From: Paenibacillus ihbetae
GTDB lineage: Bacteria; Bacillota; Bacilli; Paenibacillales; Paenibacillaceae
Reading direction: 5' to 3'
DNA: 64,000 nt
NCBI RefSeq assembly: GCF_002741055.1
Contig: NZ_CP016809.1
Coordinates: 806,001 to 870,000, forward strand
Under the pieces are notes generated by a model, which was not told where the DNA came from, did not search any database, and was given only the letters and a program-made list of their open reading frames with translations. Positions 26,906-36,061 of this stretch are shown here, piece by piece. Position numbers and translations under genes: made by a program. How positions within the stretch are numbered: position 1 is the stretch's first letter; every line of letters begins with the position of its first letter.

Positions 26906-28333
26906 TCACTTAAGATATTCTTTTATACCCTCAACAATACCTTGTGCAACACGATTTTGGAAATCTTCGTTAAACAACTGGGCTTCATCACCCTTATTGC
27001 TCAGGAAGCCGATTTCGAGGAGGACCGCCGGCATCTTCGTTTCCCGGGTTACATGCAGGCTGCTGTATTTAACGCCCCTGTCGAACAGCCCAGTCGCTTT
27101 GGCTAAATGCTTGTGGATCACGTTGGCAAGCTGTTTGCTCGCATCTCTCGTATAATACGTTTCCGTGCCGTTCGGACTGCTGGACGTGCTGCTGTTGCCG
27201 TGGATCGAAACGAAAATGTCCGCTTTCAAATCGTTGGCTATCTTCACCCGATCCTTGAGTCCTAGCGTGGAATCATCGCTGCGTGTCATCACGACTTCAA
27301 TGTTCTTCTCATTCTTAAGCAGGGCCTCAACCTTCAGTGCCAGGTCAAGGTTCATGACCTTCTCCGATTTGCCCGTCACACTGGTCGCACCCGGCTGGCT
27401 CCCGCCATGTCCGGCGTCGATCACCACAATCTTCTTCCCGCTTCCCGATACCGGAGGAATCGGCGGGATGCCCGTGTCTCCCTCCGCATTGAGATCAACG
27501 ATCGTGAGCCCCGATTCATGCGTCACCCCGTAGCTCGCAGGTCCGTTCAAATCAATGACAACCCGTACGGTTGACGGGCTATGGCTGAAGAGCGCAAACC
27601 GGATCTTTGATACGTCGGGATAATCTGTCACGGCCATCTCGCCGCCGCTTGTAGGATTCATTACGTGATCGGCCAGAAAGGCTTCGGAAAATGCCGTATT
27701 CGGCAAATCCACCACGATCCGGTCCGGCCCCTTCATCGGGAATACACTCGGGGTAACCGTTCCGTCTGTCGAGATCATCAGACGATTGTCGCTGAACGAA
27801 ATGCCGGTCAGGGCCGATAATTCGGCGTTATTCCCCGGAGCTGGCGAGTCCGTCCCCGAACCTCCTCCGCTACCCGGTGCTCCAGCATCGGGGGACGAAG
27901 GAACAGGCGATGTCAGGTAGACCGCTTTCGCAGCGTTGTCCCACTTGACGTCCAGGCCCATCTGATGGCTGACGAAGCGCAGCGGAACCAGCGTCGTGTC
28001 CCCGCTTAATACCGGAGGAAGATTTAAATCGACCAGGGCTCCGTCCAGCTCCGCTTGAGCATTTCCAACGACCATGCGCACGCTCTTGTCGCTATTGGAT
28101 ACGGTCACCGACCGCGTGGACTTGTCCCAGCGGACGTCAAATCCGAGGTTCTCCGATACGACCCGGATCGGAATCATCACATTTCCCTTGATGTTGTCAA
28201 CTTTGACGCCGGACGACAAGCTCAGCTGCTCCCCGTCCAGATAAATGGTCGCGCCGGAAGAAGCCGCGTCCACGGACTTAGGGAACACCATCAAACATAG
28301 AATCAGCGCCAACAAAAAACCTAACTTCTTCAT
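26906..28333 (-). CDS. N-acetylmuramoyl-L-alanine amidase with AMIN and stalk domains (copy B)
   Basis: A 475-residue paralogue of the gene at 24483 with the same order: signal peptide (LGFLLALILCLMVFPKSVDA), two copper-amine-oxidase-N repeats (MIPIRVVSENLGFDVRWDKS and LVPLRFVSHQMGLDVKWDNA), a Gly/Ser/Pro linker (SGGGSGTDSPAPG), AMIN, and Amidase_3. The zinc and catalytic residues are kept: VVIDAGHGGSQPGATS, SEKVMNLDLALKVEAL, VSIHGNSSTSS and LLEIGFLSNKGDEAQLF. The start is ATG at 28333, preceded by GAGGTGGATTC. It heads the second amidase-GerMN pair. Confidence 0.93.
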   Translation of the reverse strand: MKKLGFLLALILCLMVFPKSVDAASSGATIYLDGEQLSLSSGVKVDNIKGNVMIPIRVVSENLGFDVRWDKSTRSVTVSNSDKSVRMVVGNAQAELDGALVDLNLPPVLSGDTTLVPLRFVSHQMGLDVKWDNAAKAVYLTSPVPSSPDAGAPGSGGGSGTDSPAPGNNAELSALTGISFSDNRLMISTDGTVTPSVFPMKGPDRIVVDLPNTAFSEAFLADHVMNPTSGGEMAVTDYPDVSKIRFALFSHSPSTVRVVIDLNGPASYGVTHESGLTIVDLNAEGDTGIPPIPPVSGSGKKIVVIDAGHGGSQPGATSVTGKSEKVMNLDLALKVEALLKNEKNIEVVMTRSDDSTLGLKDRVKIANDLKADIFVSIHGNSSTSSSPNGTETYYTRDASKQLANVIHKHLAKATGLFDRGVKYSSLHVTRETKMPAVLLEIGFLSNKGDEAQLFNEDFQNRVAQGIVEGIKEYLK

Positions 28334-28517
28334 GAATCCACCTCGATCATCCCATGATTGAAATACACAACATACGTAAAACCGACAACCCGACAAACCG
28401 CCACTTACAATCTATCATTTATGTAAATCGGCATTTTCGGAGAAAAAATGTACCGGACAAATACCGACATTCAACGCTTGTCCATGAACAAATGCTGCAT
28501 ATTACTTCCATCATACC

Positions 28518-28556
28518 AAAAAAAACTTCCATTTCCTACATAAGAAATGGAAGTTT
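28518..28556 (-). terminator. Terminator after leuD
   Basis: On the minus strand AAACTTCCATTTC and GAAATGGAAGTTT form a perfect 13-bp stem followed by a T-run (complement of 28518-28525). It lies about 40 bases past the leuD stop. Confidence 0.9.
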
Positions 28557-28594
28557 AATAATCTTGTAATCTTTTGACGGACGAGCCTGCAAGA

Positions 28595-29197
28595 TTAGGC
28601 GAACAAACGGGATGCGTGCTTCTTCTCGTAAGCGTCGATTGCACTCTCGTGCTGGAGCGTCAAGCCGATATCGTCCAAGCCCTGAAGCAGAAACTGACGG
28701 CGATGCTCGTCAAGCTCGAAGTCGATATGAAGACCTTGATTATCGGTAATCGTCTTGCTCTCAAGATCCACGTTCAGCTGATAACCGGCGCTGGCATCGG
28801 TGCGCTGGAACAGCTCTTCCACCTGCTCCTCGGACAGCTTGATCGGCAGAATGCCGTTCTTGAAGCAGTTGTTATAGAAAATATCGGCAAACGACGGTGC
28901 AATGACAACGCGGAAGCCGTAATCCAGGATTGCCCAAGGCGCGTGCTCCCGGGAGGAACCGCAGCCGAAGTTCGCCCGCGAAATCAGGATCGAAGCGCCT
29001 TGATAACGCGGCTGGTTAAGCGGGAAGCTTTCGATTTCCTTCCCCTGCTCGTCGAAGCGCCACTCATAGAACAGGAACTGCCCAAACCCTGTGCGCTCGA
29101 TCCGTTTCAGAAATTGCTTAGGTATAATTGCGTCGGTATCGACATTTACGCGGTCGACAGGCGCCACGATACCGGTTAATTTCGTAAATGCTTGCAT
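28595..29197 (-). CDS. leuD: 3-isopropylmalate dehydratase small subunit
   Basis: The small (swivelling) subunit of isopropylmalate isomerase, which converts 2-isopropylmalate to 3-isopropylmalate in leucine synthesis together with LeuC. The 200-residue length is normal. The conserved motifs are [40 protein letters not shown] and the N-terminal [20 protein letters not shown]. The start is ATG at 29197, 19 bases after leuC, with a GGAGGAG site. The gene is followed by a strong terminator, so the transcript is leuC-leuD only in this window; leuA, leuB and ilv genes are not present. Confidence 0.95.
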   Translation of the reverse strand: MQAFTKLTGIVAPVDRVNVDTDAIIPKQFLKRIERTGFGQFLFYEWRFDEQGKEIESFPLNQPRYQGASILISRANFGCGSSREHAPWAILDYGFRVVIAPSFADIFYNNCFKNGILPIKLSEEQVEELFQRTDASAGYQLNVDLESKTITDNQGLHIDFELDEHRRQFLLQGLDDIGLTLQHESAIDAYEKKHASRLFA

Positions 29198-29216
29198 ACG
29201 TTTCTCCTCCGTCCTC

Positions 29217-30641
<1,425 letters not shown>

Positions 30642-30732
30642 CAATATCACCCCATTGTTCTATCGTCCATTAACAGGATGAACGCCGTTGATCGCCCGGT
30701 GGTACAGGCATTGCCGCGCATCATCCTTACGT

Positions 30733-30748
30733 TGATAGTAATATATCA
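30733..30748. promoter_or_regulatory. Candidate operator in the leuC-LysR intergenic region
   Basis: Perfect inverted repeat TGATA-N6-TATCA with the T-N11-A spacing of LysR-family binding sites. It overlaps the candidate leuC -10 hexamer in the short region between the divergent leuC and LysR genes, where an autoregulatory LysR site is expected. No binding data. Confidence 0.4.
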
Positions 30749-30769
30749 TTTCCTTCTTCATTGTTCCAA
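30740..30769 (-). promoter_or_regulatory. Candidate promoter for leuCD
   Basis: On the minus strand TTGGAA (30769-30764) and TATATT (30745-30740) are separated by 18 bases. The -10 overlaps the TGATA-N6-TATCA palindrome. The start codon is about 100 bases downstream. Pattern match only. Confidence 0.35.
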
Positions 30770-30823
30770 GATATAATAACTATAGATGTAATAGGATACA
30801 GCTATAACGGGGTGATGACCTTC

Positions 30824-31753
30824 ATGGAACTAAGACAACTGCAATATACGCTGCAAATCGCGGCGGACAAGAACTTTTCCCGAGCCGCGGAGAAGCTCCA
30901 CATCGCCCAGCCCTCCCTGAGCCAGCAGCTGTCCAAGCTGGAGAAGGAGCTTGGCGTTCTGCTGTTTCAGCGCAACACCAGCTCGGTCGAGCTAACCCAC
31001 GCGGGCGCAAGCTTTGTTGAGCATGCCCAGAAGATCATGGACGCCGTCGAGCAGCTGAAGCAGGAGATGTCCGACATTTCCCAGCTTCGCAAAGGCAAGG
31101 TCGTCGTCGGCAGCATGCCGATCACGGGGTCCCATCTGCTGCCAAGGGTGCTGCCGGCGTTCAAGAAAGGGTATCCGGATATTGAAATTACACTCCTGGA
31201 GGATTCGTCCATGAACTTGGAGAAGCTGACGGCGAGCGGAAAGGCTGATTTGAGCCTGCTGGCGCTTCCGCTCACCGAGCCTTCGCTATCCTGGATACCG
31301 ATCGGCGAAGAGATGATCGATCTCGCGGTTCCTCCGCAGCACAAGCTGGCAGAGCGGGCGGCGCTTGAGCCGATACAGCCGATTTCGCTGGATGAAATTC
31401 GGGACGAGGACTTCGTGGTGCTGAAGAAGGGGCAGGGCTTTCGGAAGCTTACATTTGATATTTGCCGCGAGGCCGGCTTCGAGCCGAAGGTGGTGTTCGA
31501 GAGCAATAACATCGAAACCTTGCAATCCCTGGTTGCTACAGGCATGGGGGTTACGCTCGTCCCGCGCTTCATTGCCAGGGCGAAGCGGAGCGAGTTTATC
31601 CCGGTCTATTTGCCGCTAGCCGAGCCCGTCCCCAGCCGGACGCTCGTCGTTGCCTTCCGCAATGGACGGTACTTATCGAAGGCGGCGGACGCCTTCATCG
31701 ATACGTTCAAGCAGGTCATGGATAAGCTCGTGGTGGAAAGCGTGCGTGACTAG
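30824..31753 (+). CDS. LysR-family transcriptional regulator
   Basis: A 309-residue LysR regulator. The N-terminal winged helix is clear: MELRQLQYTLQIAADKNFSR, AAEKLHIAQPSLSQQLSKLE and LGVLLFQRNTSSVELTHAG. The rest forms the two-lobe effector-binding domain (GKVVVGSMPITGSHLLPRVL, GMGVTLVPRFIARAK). The start is ATG at 30824 with GGGGTGATG upstream; a longer frame begins earlier without a ribosome site. It is divergent from leuCD, the usual place for a LysR activator, but homologues near leucine genes are not always leucine regulators. A hairpin terminator follows at 31824. Confidence 0.9.
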   Translation: MELRQLQYTLQIAADKNFSRAAEKLHIAQPSLSQQLSKLEKELGVLLFQRNTSSVELTHAGASFVEHAQKIMDAVEQLKQEMSDISQLRKGKVVVGSMPITGSHLLPRVLPAFKKGYPDIEITLLEDSSMNLEKLTASGKADLSLLALPLTEPSLSWIPIGEEMIDLAVPPQHKLAERAALEPIQPISLDEIRDEDFVVLKKGQGFRKLTFDICREAGFEPKVVFESNNIETLQSLVATGMGVTLVPRFIARAKRSEFIPVYLPLAEPVPSRTLVVAFRNGRYLSKAADAFIDTFKQVMDKLVVESVRD

Positions 31754-31823
31754 ACGGGGATTCGGTCCTTCACCATTTTCAAACCGGAAACGGGTTCCTT
31801 CTATAACGAATAATCCCGAAACA

Positions 31824-31863
31824 AAGGCCCTTGCCGAGGTCGATGACCTATTACAAGGGCCTT
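31824..31863. terminator. Hairpin between convergent LysR and small-protein genes
   Basis: Perfect stem AAGGCCCTTG / CAAGGGCCTT (31824-31833 and 31854-31863) with an inner AGGTC/GACCT stem. It lies between the stops of convergent genes and could terminate both. The T-tract on the plus side is weak (TTCCATTTAT). Confidence 0.65.
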
Positions 31864-31948
31864 CCATTTATAGTTCTCTGTCCTAGCACCGTGCCTGCCA
31901 TCATAACCTGCGAAAGAGCGAAGCTGCCGCAATTTTAAGGTCAGCCGC

Positions 31949-32134
31949 CTATTTTCGCAAATTGTGCTGGTCGAACATCCGATTTTGCTCATCCGCCGTG
32001 CGCGATTGATCCTGCAAGGATTCGTTTTTGCTGCTGCTTCCACCGCCCGTTACTTGCTCGACGAAGCTGCGAAACTGCGCCTTCTGATCTTCCTGCTCAA
32101 TGCCGCGGCTGTCGAATTGGTTGTTCTCTGCCAT
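31949..32134 (-). CDS. Small hydrophilic hypothetical protein (61 residues)
   Basis: A short soluble protein, rich in Gln, Asn, Ser and Glu, with no hydrophobic segment, signal or Cys. It begins MAENNQFDSRGIEQEDQKAQ and ends EQNRMFDQHNLRK, and contains a TGGGSSSKNES linker. I do not recognise a family. A real gene is supported by the strong ribosome site (GAGAGGAGG about 10 bases before ATG 32134). The low-complexity polar composition is reminiscent of small spore proteins, but I see no SASP motif. It lies downstream of the mtnU-like gene on the same strand, with about 116 bases between them. Confidence 0.65.
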   Translation of the reverse strand: MAENNQFDSRGIEQEDQKAQFRSFVEQVTGGGSSSKNESLQDQSRTADEQNRMFDQHNLRK

Positions 32135-32250
32135 GCGTTCGAAAACCTCCTCTCAGTCGGATTACCCATAGTATACCCGGCTGTCCGCATATGAAACTGA
32201 AATTTCAGGGGCGCAATCCGTTTTCGCTTGCTTTGGGTGTTGCATAATCC

Positions 32251-33063
32251 TTATTTAAAATACAAGTGAGGCCTCCGATCCTCGAATACCGGAATCCGGC
32301 CCTTTACTTCTTCCGGCAGAGCGCAGTCCAGCGTGCCGGTGACGACGGCTTCCTCTTCACCGCCTTCTGCAATCACTTCACCCCATGGATCGATCAGCAT
32401 GGAATGCCCGAAAAACTCCGTCTCTCCGCTGCGGCCGACCCGATTACAGGCAACGACGTACATTTGATTCTCAATAGCCCGGGCCGTCAGGAGCGTTCTC
32501 CAGTGATGGAGTCTCGGATGCGGCCACTCGGCCGGAACGAACAGCACGTCCGCGCCTGCGAGCGCCAGCGTGCGGGACAGCTCGGGGAATCGGATGTCAT
32601 AGCAGATCGATGCCCCGGCTTTCATTCCGTCCAGTTCAAAGGTGACCGCCTCCTCCCCGGCATGAAGAAATTTCTCTTCGTCCATCAAGCGGAACAGATG
32701 CATTTTCGAATACTTGGCGGTTGACTCGCCGTTTCTTCCAAAGACGTACATCGTGTTGTATATCCGATCGCCGATCTTCTCCGCTACCGATCCGCCTACG
32801 ATATGAACGCCATGCCGTTTGGCGAAGTCGCTCAGCCGCCGCTTCGTCTCCTCCCCGTTCGGGTCGGCCAGCTCTCCAATCCGGTCCAGCGCATATCCGG
32901 TATTCCACATCTCCGGCAGCACGATTACGTCCGGCTTTTGTTCTGCGGCTACGGCTTTCTCCATTATCTCCGCCAAATGGTTCATATTGACGCCCGGTTC
33001 GCCTATCTCGATATAAGCTTGAATGAGCGCGATATTCAGTTGAGGCTTAGCTCCATCAGTCAC
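32251..33063 (-). CDS. mtnU: Carbon-nitrogen hydrolase, omega-amidase of methionine salvage (MtnU/YkrU type)
   Basis: A 270-residue nitrilase-superfamily amidase with the Glu-Lys-Cys triad: IVLPEMWNTGYAL (Glu), AKYSKMHLFRLMDEE (Lys) and GASICYDIRFPELSRTLAL (Cys). In Bacillus the equivalent gene is beside the transaminase gene ykrV/mtnE. There the amidase hydrolyses the alpha-ketoglutaramate or related amide made when glutamine donates its amino group. Here the gene is divergent from mtnE, which supports this role. The start is GTG at 33063 with AAGGGGG upstream; a TTG 17 codons earlier has none. No other clear activity is suggested by sequence. Confidence 0.85.
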   Translation of the reverse strand: MTDGAKPQLNIALIQAYIEIGEPGVNMNHLAEIMEKAVAAEQKPDVIVLPEMWNTGYALDRIGELADPNGEETKRRLSDFAKRHGVHIVGGSVAEKIGDRIYNTMYVFGRNGESTAKYSKMHLFRLMDEEKFLHAGEEAVTFELDGMKAGASICYDIRFPELSRTLALAGADVLFVPAEWPHPRLHHWRTLLTARAIENQMYVVACNRVGRSGETEFFGHSMLIDPWGEVIAEGGEEEAVVTGTLDCALPEEVKGRIPVFEDRRPHLYFK

Positions 33064-33267
33064 TTTCGGTTCCCCCTTGTCATGCCGGTAATCTTGTTGC
33101 AGGAATCCTGGCAAACCTTCTCCATTAACGACTGCGATCCCTGTCCAAAACCTACCCGCGGCTGTTCATGTCAACATCATAGCCCCGAAGGGCCTGCCGC
33201 CGCAACCCTGTACGCCATTTCCCTCTATACACCCCGGATAAATCGTGATAAATTAATGCTAATTGTT

Positions 33268-33296
33268 TTAAGACCGCTGATACAACCATGCATAAT
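33268..33296 (+). promoter_or_regulatory. Candidate promoter for mtnE
   Basis: TTAAGA and CATAAT separated by exactly 17 bases, ending about 47 bases before the mtnE start. The -35 is a 4/6 match and the -10 a 5/6 match. No S-box or T-box structure lies between it and the start codon. Confidence 0.4.
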
Positions 33297-33342
33297 GAAG
33301 GGGAATCAAGCGCAATTCAATAACCGGAGTGATGAATCCGCC

Positions 33343-34533
33343 ATGAGCAAACCTAATCAACCATTCCATATCGAGCCGGCCGAGATAATGCCGACGCTGC
33401 CGACCCAGTTTTTCGCGACGCTGGTCTCGAATGTCAACCGGCAGGTGGCCCAGGGTCACGACGTCATTAATCTCGGCCAGGGGAATCCCGATCAGCCGAC
33501 GCCTCCTCATATCGTGGCAAGCCTGAAGGAGGCGGCCGACAATCCTCAATATCATAAATACTCGCCGTTTACCGGGTATTCGTTTCTTAAGGAAGCGATT
33601 GCCCATCGTTATAAGGAGGATTATAACGTGGACCTGGATCCTGAAACCGAGGTCGCCATTCTGTTCGGCGGAAAGACCGGGCTCGTTCAGCTGCCGCAGG
33701 TGCTCCTCAACCCCGGGGACGTCTGTCTCGTGCCCGATCCGGGTTATCCGGATTACTGGTCCGGCGTTGCCCTTGCCCGCGCGGAAATGAAGTTTATGCC
33801 GCTTACGGCGGACAACGGCTTTCTTCCCGATTATAGCAGCATCGCCCCGTCCGACCGGGAGCGGGCCAAACTGATGTTCCTGAACTATCCAAACAACCCG
33901 ACCTCAGCGGTAGCTCCCCTGTCCTTTTACGAGGAAACCGTGGACTTTGCCGCAAAGCACGGAATCGTCGTGGCCAGCGATTTCGCTTACGGCGCGATCG
34001 GCTTCGACGGCAAGCAGCCTGTCAGCTTTCTGCAGGCTGAGGGAGCCAAAGACATCGGCGTGGAGTTCTATACGCTGTCCAAAACATATAATATGGCCGG
34101 CTGGCGGGTTGGCTTCGCTCTCGGGAACGCGAAGATCATCTCGTTGATCAACCTGCTTCAGGACCATATTTACGTCAGCTTGTTCGGAGGAATCCAGGCA
34201 GCAGCAGCTACTGCCCTGACTTCCCCCCAGGATTGCGTCAAATCGCTGGTAAGCCGTTATCAAAGCCGGCGGGACGCATTCTTCGCAGCGTTGTCGGAGA
34301 TCGGTTGGGATGCGCCGAAGCCGGCAGGCTCGTTCTTTAGCTGGCTGCCTGTTCCCAAGGGCTATACGTCCGTCGCGTTCGCGAACCTGCTCCTTGAGGA
34401 AGCCAAGGTTGCCGTTGCCCCGGGAGTCGGTTTCGGCGATCACGGTGAAGGGTATGTCCGCGTCGGTCTGCTGAGCAGCGAGGAGCGGATGCAGGAGGCG
34501 GCATATCGCATCGGGAAGCTGGGCCTCTTCTAG
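33343..34533 (+). CDS. mtnE: Aminotransferase, methionine salvage (MtnE/YkrV type)
   Basis: A 396-residue class I/II PLP-dependent aminotransferase. PLP-binding features are the NPDQPTPPHIV start of the fold, the NYPNNPTSAVAPLSFYEETV motif, SDFAYGAIGFDG and the Schiff-base lysine in YTLSKTYNMAGWRVGFALG. The final reaction of methionine salvage is transamination of 2-oxo-4-methylthiobutanoate to methionine, often with glutamine. The assignment rests on the divergent mtnU partner and the mtnW-mtnX-mtnB genes 4 kb downstream. Related Bacillales enzymes also act on other amino acids. The start is ATG at 33343 after GGAG, with a rather long spacing. The gene has no terminator before the proline T-box leader. 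Confidence 0.8.
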   Translation: MSKPNQPFHIEPAEIMPTLPTQFFATLVSNVNRQVAQGHDVINLGQGNPDQPTPPHIVASLKEAADNPQYHKYSPFTGYSFLKEAIAHRYKEDYNVDLDPETEVAILFGGKTGLVQLPQVLLNPGDVCLVPDPGYPDYWSGVALARAEMKFMPLTADNGFLPDYSSIAPSDRERAKLMFLNYPNNPTSAVAPLSFYEETVDFAAKHGIVVASDFAYGAIGFDGKQPVSFLQAEGAKDIGVEFYTLSKTYNMAGWRVGFALGNAKIISLINLLQDHIYVSLFGGIQAAAATALTSPQDCVKSLVSRYQSRRDAFFAALSEIGWDAPKPAGSFFSWLPVPKGYTSVAFANLLLEEAKVAVAPGVGFGDHGEGYVRVGLLSSEERMQEAAYRIGKLGLF

Positions 34534-34549
34534 AAGCTTTGTTTTTGCT

Positions 34550-34578
34550 TTGAAAAAACGGCATCAATATGATATTCT
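34550..34578 (+). promoter_or_regulatory. Candidate promoter for the T-box leader and proBAC-mtnWXB
   Basis: TTGAAA and TATTCT separated by 17 bases, just upstream of the first leader helix. The -35 matches 5/6. The predicted start would be near 34585, so the T-box RNA begins within about 20 bases. Pattern match only. Confidence 0.55.
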
Positions 34579-34599
34579 TGCAATACATGAACATTGAAT

Positions 34600-34845
34600 C
34601 GTCAAACGCGATGACGGGACCAGTACGAAAGCATACGGCGCGCAAACCAGAGAACGAGCTCCACTGGCTGAGAGGGCTCGGCGCGGCCCCTTTCCGAAAC
34701 CTACCCCCGAGCGGCCTGCGTCAAGCAGGACAGCGCCTTCTGTTACAAGGCCAAAGCCGGATGGGCATGACGTTAAGCTCATCAATAAAGGTGGTACCGC
34801 GGAAGACTAGCTTTCGTCCTTTTTCATAAGGGCGGAAGTTTTTTT
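34600..34845 (+). promoter_or_regulatory. T-box riboswitch leader, proline-type, upstream of proB
   Basis: The hallmark T-box sequence AAAGGTGGTACCGCGG lies at 34787-34802. It is followed by a terminator hairpin, CTTTCGTCCT / AGGGCGGAAG (34811-34838) with a T-run, where the antiterminator would form. Stem I begins with GATGACGGGACCAGTA, the normal start region of T-box leaders. In the specifier loop the sequence GAAACCTAC places a CCU codon at 34700-34702 followed by a purine. CCU is a proline codon, agreeing with the proline genes downstream. Uncharged tRNA-Pro would favour antitermination. Folding was done by eye; the specifier assignment is probable, not proven. Confidence 0.88.
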
Positions 34846-34909
34846 ATTTCCATGATCATGCATCCATCCATGGTAGAGACTAAAAATTACGTACAAGGAA
34901 GTGATTGCG

Positions 34910-36013
34910 ATGAGCGCACGCATCGTCGTCAAGATCGGAAGCAGCTCCCTCACAACCGAGGAAGGCGGCTTGAATCTGGATTCCGTCGCCTTCTTCGCTG
35001 CCGAGCTGGCAGCCCTGCGCGATGCCGGCCATGAGGTTCTCCTCGTGACCTCCGGCGCGGTTGCCGCAGGCTTCCGCGAGATCGGCTATGATAGCAGACC
35101 GAAGCTGCTTCATGAGAAGCAGGCCGCGGCGGCGCTCGGTCAGGCGCTGCTGATGAGGGCCTATCAGAATGCCCTAGCGGAGCACCGGCTGAAGGCGGCG
35201 CAGATATTGCTGACCCGGACGGATTTTGCGAACCGGAAGCGCATGAACAATGCGAATATGACCATTTCGGAGCTGCTGAAGCAGGGCATCATTCCGATCA
35301 TTAACGAGAATGACACCGTCTCGATTGACGAGCTGAAATTCGGAGACAATGATACGCTTTCCGCCCTCGTGGCTAACCTCGTTCGAGCCCAGCAGCTCAT
35401 TATCCTGACGGATACCGACGGATTGTACACCGCGGATCCGCGCAAATCTCCCGATGCCACCCGGTATGAGGAGATCGAGGAAATTACCGAAGAGATTTAC
35501 AGCATGGCCGGAGGGGCCGGCACCAGCGTCGGTACGGGCGGGATGCGCTCCAAGATCGACGCAGCCAAAATCGCAACGCGCGGCGGCGTTCCGGTCTTCA
35601 TCGGAAAAGCCGACGAGGCCGGAGATCTGCTGCTGGCTTATCAGCATCGCGGGAAGGGCACGTATTTTGCGACACAGCTCTCTTCTCTGCCGATGAAAAA
35701 GCAGTGGCTCGGCTTTATGTCCTCCCCCTTGGGAAGGATCATCGTCGATGAGGGGGCGGAGGAAGCGCTCCTTCACGGCGGGCACAGCCTGCTTCCGGTC
35801 GGCATCAAGCGGCTGGAAGGCAGCTTCCATGCCGGAGATGTCGTCGAAGTGCTGAACACGAACCGGGAACGGCTCGGAAGAGGCATCGTCAATTATGACG
35901 AGGAGCAGCTCCAGGCCGTGATCGGCTTGCCGAGCAGCCGCGTCTTCGAGCTGATCGGCGACGTGCACCGGCTTGAGGTGATCCACCGTGACGAATGGAT
36001 TACCTTGAAATAA
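34910..36013 (+). CDS. proB: Glutamate 5-kinase
   Basis: First enzyme of proline synthesis, phosphorylating glutamate to gamma-glutamyl phosphate. The amino acid kinase domain shows ARIVVKIGSSSLTTEEGG, LLVTSGAVAAGFREIGYD, IPIINENDTVSIDELKFGDN and the LTDTDGLYTADPR motif. A C-terminal PUA domain covers about residues 275-367. The 367-residue length matches the two-domain form, in which proline feedback inhibits. The start is ATG at 34910, nine bases after AAGGAA; a GTG three codons upstream overlaps that site. It is the first gene behind the proline T-box, with proA 48 bases on. Confidence 0.95.
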   Translation: MSARIVVKIGSSSLTTEEGGLNLDSVAFFAAELAALRDAGHEVLLVTSGAVAAGFREIGYDSRPKLLHEKQAAAALGQALLMRAYQNALAEHRLKAAQILLTRTDFANRKRMNNANMTISELLKQGIIPIINENDTVSIDELKFGDNDTLSALVANLVRAQQLIILTDTDGLYTADPRKSPDATRYEEIEEITEEIYSMAGGAGTSVGTGGMRSKIDAAKIATRGGVPVFIGKADEAGDLLLAYQHRGKGTYFATQLSSLPMKKQWLGFMSSPLGRIIVDEGAEEALLHGGHSLLPVGIKRLEGSFHAGDVVEVLNTNRERLGRGIVNYDEEQLQAVIGLPSSRVFELIGDVHRLEVIHRDEWITLK

Positions 36014-36061
36014 GGATGATTGGATCATAAACAACCGTTTGATTATAAGGAGGAATGAACC

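Noticed and set aside
32803..33342. A long N-terminal extension of the mtnE frame
   Set aside because: The extension lies antisense to mtnU and lacks aminotransferase features; ATG 33343 begins the conserved sequence.
33064..33342. SAM-I (S-box) riboswitch before mtnE
   Set aside because: None of the conserved S-box core blocks is present; the region looks like a simple promoter.
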